8,319 bases of DNA from Methanosarcinales archaeon (lineage in GTDB: Archaea; Nanobdellota; Nanobdellia; Woesearchaeales; CG1-02-33-12), in NCBI GenBank assembly GCA_017610505.1, contig JAFCBX010000030.1, positions 1 to 8,319 on the forward strand. The letters run 5' to 3'. Positions 1 to 4,916 of this stretch are shown one piece after another. The position numbers and the translations under genes were made by a program. Within the stretch, counting starts at the first letter, position 1. Each line of letters begins with the position of its first letter. Under the pieces are notes generated by a model. That model was given only the letters and a program-made list of their open reading frames with translations. It had not been told where the DNA came from and ran no database searches.

Positions 1-1
1 T

Positions 2-1585
2 GGTTTATCCGCAGGGATGGCATTTATAACAGATTATATAAGCATAGCAGTAATTATTGTTTGTTTCATTTTTATTATTTTCAGCAAAAAATGGAAAGGC
101 CTCTTATTGTTTACACTTGGTTTTTCATTGTTGATTTTTGTTTTATTAATTTATAACTATTCGGTTTTTGATACCCCATTTACATTTTCCTATTACTACG
201 TTGACCAAAAACCAAGTGATAACAAGATAAATAAATATGATGAAGATTTAGTTGAATTATGGAAACAAGAAAATGAAACAATAGAACATATAAATTTTGA
301 GCTTTTAACCAAAAAAAATCAGTTTGTATGTGCTTATGCCTTAACATATGTTAACTCCCCTGAAAAGAGATTGGTTCAAATAAGGATAGGAAGCAATGGT
401 AAGATAAAGATATGGTTGAATGATAAAATAATAATAAATGAAGAGGGTATAAGAACAGTAATAATAAATCAAGATATCAAAACTGCAGAATTAAATGCTG
501 GATGGAACAAAGTTTTGATTAAAGTGTGTAAGTATAGGGAAGATTATTTTGAGCTATTTTTTGTGATAACTGATAGTAAAGGTAAGATTTATCATGATTT
601 AGAATATAATACCTTGGTTAATAATTCCAAGAACTTTTCAGGAGAAAAATACAAAAACAATAAAACTAAATGGCTAATAATTGGGCCTTTTGATTATATT
701 GATGAAAATTATATATTCAAAAAGAAAGATTATTTTCCCAAGGTTAGTGACAAAGCAAATCCCCCTGAATATGAAATTATTTTAAATAAAAGTTATAGTG
801 GTAAGGTTGATTTGGTTAAATGGCAACCTCAGTCTAATAATAAATTAAAAAAGAATCAAACCTATTTTATCACGGATATAATTTTAGTATCCTCAAAAAA
901 ATATTTAGAAAGGATTCCTTACTATGTTAATACCTTAATTAGATTATTATTTTATCCTTATAGGGGATTATTTTTTTATAATCCAATCTTAATATTCTCT
1001 TTAATGGGATTATTTTTTATGTATAAAAAAGATAAAAAAATTTTCACTTTTGTTGTTTCTTCTTTCATACTTCTTTGTTTAGCAATAATATTATCAATCT
1101 GGGTGTGGTGGGGAGGATCTTCATTTGGTCCAAGGTTCTTATTATTAATTATTCCTTTCCTCATGATTCCTTTAATGTTTTGCATTAAAAGGATTAATAA
1201 AAAAATTCTGTTATTTTTTATGATGATATGTATTTTTATAAGCTTGTTAGGAATGCAGGAATTTGAACAGTCAATCACAGTTTCAAAATGGGATAGAATA
1301 AACTCAATGAATGAAATAACTAGAAACACACTAGCAGAACATCAAGATAAAATATATTTAATGCAACCCTTAGGAAATCCTTTGTTTACATACTATATGC
1401 CATTGTTTTTCAGGTATGGCCCGCGCAGCATACTAATAGAAGAGATCCTTGGCTCCAGGTTGTTTCCTTTCCTTAATGTATTTATCTTAATTATTGTTGT
1501 TTCATTTATTTGGAGAAAAGAACTAAAAGAATCAATAAGAAAAATTAAGAAGGGTTTCAAGGTAAGCAATTCAGGCAAAAAATAA
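2..1585 (+). CDS. Membrane glycosyltransferase, GT39/PMT-like, with large extracytoplasmic insert (5' partial)
   Basis: Probably transfers a sugar from a lipid-linked donor on the outer face of the membrane, as GT39/PMT-like (GT-C fold) enzymes do. The frame is open to the left edge (GLSAG precedes the first ATG at 17), so I read this as the C-terminal part; the N-terminal helices and catalytic Asp loop of this family would lie upstream. Residues counted from the ATG at 17: TM helices near 7-23, 28-46, 314-335, 342-362, 372-390, 396-412 and 482-499. The family-like landmarks are YNYSVFDTPF (46-55), YRGLFFYNP (315-323) and WWGGSSFGPRF (364-374). Between the first two, where relatives as I remember them have a short loop, lie about 240 soluble residues. 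These hold a beta-sandwich-like stretch (AYALTYVNSPEKR, IKIWLNDK, GWNKVLIKV; 106-170) and a WLIIGPFD segment (219-226). The tail is basic. The enzyme class is fairly secure from the landmarks; donor and acceptor are unknown. Confidence 0.72.
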   Translation, partial: GLSAGMAFITDYISIAVIIVCFIFIIFSKKWKGLLLFTLGFSLLIFVLLIYNYSVFDTPFTFSYYYVDQKPSDNKINKYDEDLVELWKQENETIEHINFELLTKKNQFVCAYALTYVNSPEKRLVQIRIGSNGKIKIWLNDKIIINEEGIRTVIINQDIKTAELNAGWNKVLIKVCKYREDYFELFFVITDSKGKIYHDLEYNTLVNNSKNFSGEKYKNNKTKWLIIGPFDYIDENYIFKKKDYFPKVSDKANPPEYEIILNKSYSGKVDLVKWQPQSNNKLKKNQTYFITDIILVSSKKYLERIPYYVNTLIRLLFYPYRGLFFYNPILIFSLMGLFFMYKKDKKIFTFVVSSFILLCLAIILSIWVWWGGSSFGPRFLLLIIPFLMIPLMFCIKRINKKILLFFMMICIFISLLGMQEFEQSITVSKWDRINSMNEITRNTLAEHQDKIYLMQPLGNPLFTYYMPLFFRYGPRSILIEEILGSRLFPFLNVFILIIVVSFIWRKELKESIRKIKKGFKVSNSGKK

Positions 1586-1668
1586 AAAATGTATTAACTC
1601 AAGAATAGAAAACTATTAATATACAAGAAACAAAAAACAAAAAGGCACGTATAATTCCAAAAAAAAAT

Positions 1669-1684
1669 CAAAAGATTTATATAA
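1669..1684 (+). promoter_or_regulatory. Archaeal promoter P1 (BRE plus TATA box)
   Basis: The sequence caaaagatttatataa has a purine-rich BRE-like part (AAAAG) followed by a TTTATATAA TATA box at 1676-1684. Archaeal transcription usually starts about 25 bases downstream, here near 1703-1710, giving a leader of roughly 20-28 bases before the ATG at 1731, enough to include the GAGGT at 1721. Fifteen bases are identical to the promoter at 4312-4326. The gap 1586-1730 holds nothing else that I can identify, and I see no T-tract terminator for the upstream gene. Confidence 0.72.
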
Positions 1685-1720
1685 TAGTATACACATTTGG
1701 TAAATAATACTAAAAGAAAA

Positions 1721-1725
1721 GAGGT
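1721..1725 (+). promoter_or_regulatory. Ribosome binding site GAGGT
   Basis: GAGGT lies five bases before the ATG at 1731 and supports that start. It falls inside the short leader predicted from P1. Confidence 0.6.
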
Positions 1726-1730
1726 TTTAA

Positions 1731-1955
1731 ATGGCAAAAGATATTCCAAAAGCAACAATCGCTGTTTTGCTTGTCCTAACAATTCTGGTTTCAATAATTG
1801 GTACATGGACTGTGCTGGAATCTATCAGCATAAAAGAGGCAACTCCCATTGAAAAAACAGTTTCAACATCAGAGGGGAATGTCAGGTTAGCTATAGTGGA
1901 GCCCTCAGAGCCAGAAGAAGACAGTTCAAATATTAGGTTTGAAATAATAAAATAA
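1731..1955 (+). CDS. Small N-terminally anchored surface protein, 74 aa
   Basis: I do not recognise a named family. The protein has a short N-terminus (MAKDIPK), one TM helix at about 9-29, and a roughly 45-residue exterior tail ending in an acidic stretch (EPSEPEEDSS). Its helix matches that of the next gene residue by residue (TIAVLLVLTILVSIIGT against TLAILLIGAIVISLGGT). The short beta-strand-like segment after it (EGNVRLAI against EATVTLEI) also aligns, so it looks like a miniature paralogue that lacks the globular domain. It is first in the unit driven by P1, has a GAGGT ribosome binding site, and its stop is followed at once by the AAGGAGGAT binding site of the next gene. The KA before the helix faintly recalls a class III (prepilin) signal, but threonine follows it, so pilin identity is doubtful. 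The gene is probably real because promoter, binding site and homology agree; its function is unknown. Confidence 0.75.
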   Translation: MAKDIPKATIAVLLVLTILVSIIGTWTVLESISIKEATPIEKTVSTSEGNVRLAIVEPSEPEEDSSNIRFEIIK

Positions 1956-1960
1956 GGAGG
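1956..1960 (+). promoter_or_regulatory. Strong ribosome binding site GGAGG
   Basis: GGAGG (within AAGGAGGAT) starts right after the TAA of the upstream gene and sits seven bases before the ATG at 1968. It is the strongest Shine-Dalgarno match in the window and suggests high expression of the 218-aa protein. Confidence 0.7.
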
Positions 1961-1967
1961 ATAAAAA

Positions 1968-2624
1968 ATGGATGAAATATCAAACAAAACATTAGCAATT
2001 CTGCTGATTGGAGCAATAGTTATTTCATTAGGAGGAACATTAATCAGCCTAAACAGGTTGGCTAGGATAAGAATCCCAACAATAACAGGTCTTGCAACAA
2101 CAGATGAGGCTACAGTAACTCTTGAAATAACAGGATTAGCAGAGGTTAATTTTACAACAGCTGCTATTAACTGGGGCGCAGGCACAGTTGTATCTGGTAC
2201 GAGAACATGTACTTTAACTACTTATAATGCAAGTGGAGATAGTCTACACGAAAATTGCAGTACATTTTCGCCTGCAGATGGGGGCGGAAATCTTGTTTTA
2301 GAAAACATTGGAAACAAGAATGTTACACTCGATTTACATACTGGAAAAACCGCATCTAACTTTATTGGAGGAACAGGTCCAGAATATCAGTGGAACATAA
2401 GTGAGTCAGAAGAAGGCTCATGCGGTGCTGATTCTTGGGAAATAACACAAGGTGCATGGCAGACTGCTGCAACAACTAATACAACAATATGTAACAGTTC
2501 CAATGGAGGGTTCTTAACTGATGACGGCCATGATGAATTAATTATTGATGTAAGGGTTGTTATACCAAACGATGCATTTGGATCAAAAGATGATACAATC
2601 ACTGCAGAAATCACAGAAATCTAA
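1968..2624 (+). CDS. N-terminally anchored surface glycoprotein candidate, 218 aa
   Basis: I know this type as a conserved hypothetical surface protein in DPANN archaea; no function is established. A TM helix (about 8-28) is followed by a short basic linker, the motif ITGLA (39-43), a strand (EATVTLEI) and a second ITGLA (54-58). The rest (59-218) looks like one beta-rich domain. It has four cysteines (81, 97, 152, 175), which could form two disulfides, and seven N-X-S/T sequons outside the membrane (N61, 87, 96, 118, 143, 171, 176). There is no second TM helix. Promoter P1, the best ribosome binding site in the window and a following T-tract suggest an abundant product, perhaps a surface-layer or filament component; that is inference. 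The helix and first strand are paralogous to the 74-aa protein just upstream. Confidence 0.85.
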   Translation: MDEISNKTLAILLIGAIVISLGGTLISLNRLARIRIPTITGLATTDEATVTLEITGLAEVNFTTAAINWGAGTVVSGTRTCTLTTYNASGDSLHENCSTFSPADGGGNLVLENIGNKNVTLDLHTGKTASNFIGGTGPEYQWNISESEEGSCGADSWEITQGAWQTAATTNTTICNSSNGGFLTDDGHDELIIDVRVVIPNDAFGSKDDTITAEITEI

Positions 2625-2628
2625 ATAA

Positions 2629-2643
2629 TTTTTTCTATTTTTT
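2629..2643 (+). terminator. T-rich archaeal terminator candidate
   Basis: Two runs of six T separated by CTA begin five bases after the stop of the 218-aa gene. Archaeal RNA polymerase terminates at such U-rich tracts without needing a hairpin. It would separate the P1 unit from the gene starting at 2662, perhaps only in part, because no convincing promoter follows it. Confidence 0.5.
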
Positions 2644-2661
2644 AAAATATTGTAGTTTAGA

Positions 2662-3840
2662 ATGAGAGTTAAACTAAAAAGAATAAGATTACTTGTTTTT
2701 TTATTAGTTGTAATTTTTATTATAATTAAACCTACAGAAGCAGTAGGGCTATATTTCCCTAATGATAAGGAACTGGATTTTGAGCCAGGGATTGAAAAAA
2801 CCTTTAACTTTGGAGCTACAGCATCGGGGCGTGATGTAAAGCTGTCTGTTTCTGGATACCTTTCAGAATATGTAACACTAAGTAAAACATTCATCAAGTC
2901 TGACAGCACTGACCGCAGCTTTACAGTCACTCTAAAGCTACCAAAAGAGATTGAAAAACCAGGGCATCATAAGATCTGGATTGCAGCAGAAGAGATAATT
3001 GATGAATCAAAAATGGGGGGTAATATTGGAACTTCCTCAAATGTCAGGGTTTATATTCTTATACATGTTCTTAATCCTGGAAAATATGTTGATATGAGCC
3101 TTAGTGCGCCCAATGTCAACCTTAATGAGCCAGTTAATTTTGTTGTTAATGTAAAGAGTTTTGGAGAAGAGGACATAAATAGCATAAAGGCAGCAATAAA
3201 TGTTTACAGCCCAGACAATGAAAAGCTTGCCACAATTTACACAGATAAAAAACCATTAAAGTCCAACACAGAGGAAACCCTGCATGCACAGCTTGATACA
3301 AAAGGATATCCGGCAGGCACATATAAAGCTGTTGCAACCTTAAACTATGATGGTAAAACAAAAGAAGATGAAAAGAATTTTAAGATAGGAAAACTTAATA
3401 TCAAAATAATTAATTACACAAAAGAGTTTGAGAAAGATAAAATAAATAAGTTTGATATTGAAATAGAGAGTGACTGGGGCAACAGGATAGAAAATACTTA
3501 TGGTGAAATAAAAGTAAATAATAAAATTATCAAAACACCAAACATAGATTTACCCCCTTGGGAGAAAAAAACAATAACCGCTTACTGGGATACTAATAAT
3601 ATTGAAATTGGCTCTTATGATGCTGAGATGACTATTTATTATGAGAGTAAGACAACAGTAGAAATAGGCAAGGTTGAAGTTGTTGAGAAAAAAGAAGCAT
3701 TAGTTGAAAAGCCCGGAGTAATAAGCCTTAGCACAACAACAATATTAATATTAATCATAATTTTGCTTATTATTATTGATATTATCTGGATTACTAAAAA
3801 AGGAAGGAGTGAAAGAAAACAAAACAAAAGAAAGAAGTGA
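2662..3840 (+). CDS. Ig-like repeat surface protein with signal peptide and C-terminal anchor, 392 aa
   Basis: This is predicted to be a type I membrane protein. A basic N-terminus and hydrophobic core (7-22) end in KPTEA, a plausible signal peptidase site after A27. Three Ig-like beta-sandwich units seem to follow at roughly 30-137, 143-243 and 245-340. They resemble the NPCBM-associated/CARDB/COG1361 class of archaeal surface domains, with phrases such as LNEPVNFVVNVKSFG and YPAGTYKAVATLNYDG. A C-terminal TM helix (about 357-377) and a very basic tail (KKGRSERKQNKRKK) fix the C-terminus inside. An in-frame TAG at 2653 makes the ATG at 2662 the earliest start. There is no Shine-Dalgarno sequence, so it is either leaderless from a weak promoter or read through from upstream. 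The stop codon overlaps the start of the next gene, so the two are probably translated together. It may be a structural or adhesion partner; the ligand is unknown. Confidence 0.85.
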   Translation: MRVKLKRIRLLVFLLVVIFIIIKPTEAVGLYFPNDKELDFEPGIEKTFNFGATASGRDVKLSVSGYLSEYVTLSKTFIKSDSTDRSFTVTLKLPKEIEKPGHHKIWIAAEEIIDESKMGGNIGTSSNVRVYILIHVLNPGKYVDMSLSAPNVNLNEPVNFVVNVKSFGEEDINSIKAAINVYSPDNEKLATIYTDKKPLKSNTEETLHAQLDTKGYPAGTYKAVATLNYDGKTKEDEKNFKIGKLNIKIINYTKEFEKDKINKFDIEIESDWGNRIENTYGEIKVNNKIIKTPNIDLPPWEKKTITAYWDTNNIEIGSYDAEMTIYYESKTTVEIGKVEVVEKKEALVEKPGVISLSTTTILILIIILLIIIDIIWITKKGRSERKQNKRKK

Positions 3841-4262
3841 TTACAGTGAAAACCAAACATCTTATTGTCTTATTGTTTATTACTGCGATAATAAGCATAA
3901 CAGCAACAAATATTCTCTATTCTTTCTATGTAATAAGTGATGTAAAAGAGCTTGATATGAGCCTCATTGTTGGGGAGCATATTGGATTTGATGCAGGCAC
4001 TGATAAGATAACATTTGGAATGATCACAAGAAGTGGCTCGTGTAGAAGAGATATCTTTTTATCAAACCAAAAAGATTATCCCTTAAAGGTTTATGTAAGT
4101 TTACATGGAAACTTCAAAGAGTGGGTTTATTTGACAGATGATTTCTTTATTCTCAAGCCAGGTGAGGAAAAAAAGATTTCATTCACAGTCAGTGCTCCTG
4201 CCGATGCAGCTTATGGTAATTATACTGGCAAGGCAAGGTTTGTTTTTAAGAGAGTTATTTGA
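3837..4262 (+). CDS. N-terminally anchored single Ig-like domain protein, 141 aa
   Basis: A TM helix (about 8-30) is followed by one Ig-like beta-sandwich (about 38-141). The landmarks are DMSLIVGEHIGFDAGTDKITFG, split here as DMSLIVGEHIGF and DAGTDKITFG, then LKPGEEKKISFTVSAPADA and YGNYTGKARFVFKR near the end. The last two are typical of archaeal Ig/COG1470-like domains that pack outside the membrane. I start it at the GTG at 3837, which overlaps the TGA of the upstream gene (GTGA); a GTG at 3846 is an alternative that changes little. No good ribosome binding site is visible, which fits translational coupling. It has the opposite anchoring (N-terminal) to its C-terminally anchored neighbour, so the two ectodomains could face each other in one complex; that is inference. 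One exterior sequon (NYT) and one cysteine (C69) are present. The function is unknown. Confidence 0.82.
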   Translation: MITVKTKHLIVLLFITAIISITATNILYSFYVISDVKELDMSLIVGEHIGFDAGTDKITFGMITRSGSCRRDIFLSNQKDYPLKVYVSLHGNFKEWVYLTDDFFILKPGEEKKISFTVSAPADAAYGNYTGKARFVFKRVI

Positions 4263-4296
4263 ATGTTCTGTTAGGTCTTCAATTATAATAAATTTA

Positions 4297-4309
4297 GTTG
4301 ATAATCAAC
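4297..4309. promoter_or_regulatory. Operator-like palindrome upstream of P2
   Basis: GTTGAT-A-ATCAAC is a perfect 6-bp inverted repeat around one base, ending three bases before the BRE/TATA of P2. Its first nine bases recur at 4335-4343 on the other side of the TATA box. A regulator bound here could help or block the general transcription factors. No regulator gene is visible in the window. Confidence 0.4.
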
Positions 4310-4311
4310 AA

Positions 4312-4327
4312 CAAAAGATTTATATAT
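4312..4327 (+). promoter_or_regulatory. Archaeal promoter P2 (BRE plus TATA box)
   Basis: The stretch caaaagatttatata is identical over 15 bases to P1, with a BRE-like AAAAG and a TATA box at 4319-4326. The expected transcription start is about 4346-4352. An ATG at 4326 falls inside the TATA box and would not be in that transcript; the next in-frame ATG, at 4353, would be leaderless or nearly so. Confidence 0.7.
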
Positions 4328-4334
4328 GAGTTAT

Positions 4335-4347
4335 GTTGATAATAAAC
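4335..4347. promoter_or_regulatory. Second operator-like site near the P2 start point
   Basis: GTTGATAATAAAC repeats the first nine bases of the palindrome at 4297 and keeps five of six pairs in its arms. Its centre lies 38 bases from that of the first site, and it overlaps the predicted transcription start of P2, a usual position for an archaeal repressor. The match is short and could be chance in AT-rich DNA. Confidence 0.3.
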
Positions 4348-4352
4348 ATAGC

Positions 4353-4916
4353 ATGTTTTTAAATATTAAATCTGAAATAAAGCAATTAAAGGAAATCTGC
4401 AAGGAAAAAGAGGTTATTGATATAATTCTATTACAATATAGTGGAAAAGAAAAAACAAGCAAGATTAACTTAGCAATAATCTTTAAGGATAATAATCATG
4501 ATAAAAATATCCTTGTTAAAGTAAAAGAAATTTTTAATAAGAAGCAAATAAAAGTAAATATCATGTTCTTGCTGGCCGATGACATGTTTAAAGACTCTCT
4601 CTACTTAAAATTGATTCAAAACGGATTTAGTATAAAAAATAATAAGATTATCAATAAAACACTGAATGTAGAAACCATTATTTTATTAACGTATGATTTG
4701 AAAACACTTAACCATTCTAAAAAAACCCTTTTTGGTTATGCACTTAAGGGAAGAACAGGACAGAAAGGCTTCTTAGATTCATTAAATGGAAATGTTGTTG
4801 GAAGAAACAATGTTCTGATTCCAATAAATGGGCTTGATGAACTAAAAGACTTTTTGAATACTTGGCAGATTAAATATTCTATTCAAAAATTCATGAGGAT
4901 AAATGAAGAATCATAA
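4353..4916 (+). CDS. Degenerate nucleotidyltransferase-fold protein (probably inactive), about 187 aa
   Basis: This is a cytoplasmic protein with no signal or TM helix. The N-terminal half has the alternating helix/strand pattern of a minimal polymerase-beta-type nucleotidyltransferase. A helix (EIKQLKEICKEKE) leads to the strand IDIILLQYSG, then TSKINLAIIF where active members have SDIDLAIIF, then a helix and the strand IKVNIMFL. Numbering from an ATG at 4326, the two motif aspartates are replaced by K46 and N48, the third acid by N78, and the GS motif by QYSG, so catalysis looks lost. The C-terminal half (GYALKGRTGQKGF, then VLIPINGLDELKDFL) resembles a conserved archaeal extension that I cannot name. 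I prefer the ATG at 4353 because the one at 4326 lies in the TATA box of P2. The gene overlaps the giant surface-protein gene by 14 bases, so the two are coupled. A nucleotide-binding, scaffolding or regulatory role is possible. Confidence 0.72.
   Translation: MFLNIKSEIKQLKEICKEKEVIDIILLQYSGKEKTSKINLAIIFKDNNHDKNILVKVKEIFNKKQIKVNIMFLLADDMFKDSLYLKLIQNGFSIKNNKIINKTLNVETIILLTYDLKTLNHSKKTLFGYALKGRTGQKGFLDSLNGNVVGRNNVLIPINGLDELKDFLNTWQIKYSIQKFMRINEES
4895..4898 (+). promoter_or_regulatory. Ribosome binding site GAGG inside the upstream gene
   Basis: GAGG sits four bases before the ATG at 4903, within the last codons of the nucleotidyltransferase-like gene. It supports 4903 as the start of the 942-aa protein and hence the 14-base overlap. 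Confidence 0.55.

Noticed and set aside
976..1578. Minus-strand open frames under the glycosyltransferase gene
   Set aside because: They lie opposite a clear multi-TM coding frame, have no promoter or ribosome binding site and show no recognisable protein pattern.
1752..1815. Type IV pilin (class III) signal in the 74-aa protein
   Set aside because: KA precedes the hydrophobic helix, but the +1 residue is threonine, the glutamate at +5 is absent, and the paralogous 218-aa protein lacks the site altogether.
1727..2185. Minus-strand frame of about 150 codons opposite the two anchored proteins
   Set aside because: It covers both genes and their gap, which carry a promoter and ribosome binding sites on the plus strand; its hydrophobic look is the mirror of the TM segments.
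2641..2651. TATA box TTTAAAATAT for the 392-aa gene
   Set aside because: It is only about 15 bases from the ATG at 2662, so a start 25 bases downstream would fall inside the coding region and remove the signal peptide. The T-rich tract is better read as a terminator.
4263..4325. Hairpin terminator made by GTTGAT-A-ATCAAC
   Set aside because: A one-base loop cannot fold well and no T-run follows; an operator-like DNA site fits better.
4138..4329. A 63-codon plus-strand frame overlapping the end of the 141-aa gene
   Set aside because: It is out of frame with a good Ig-like domain and runs into the P2 TATA box.
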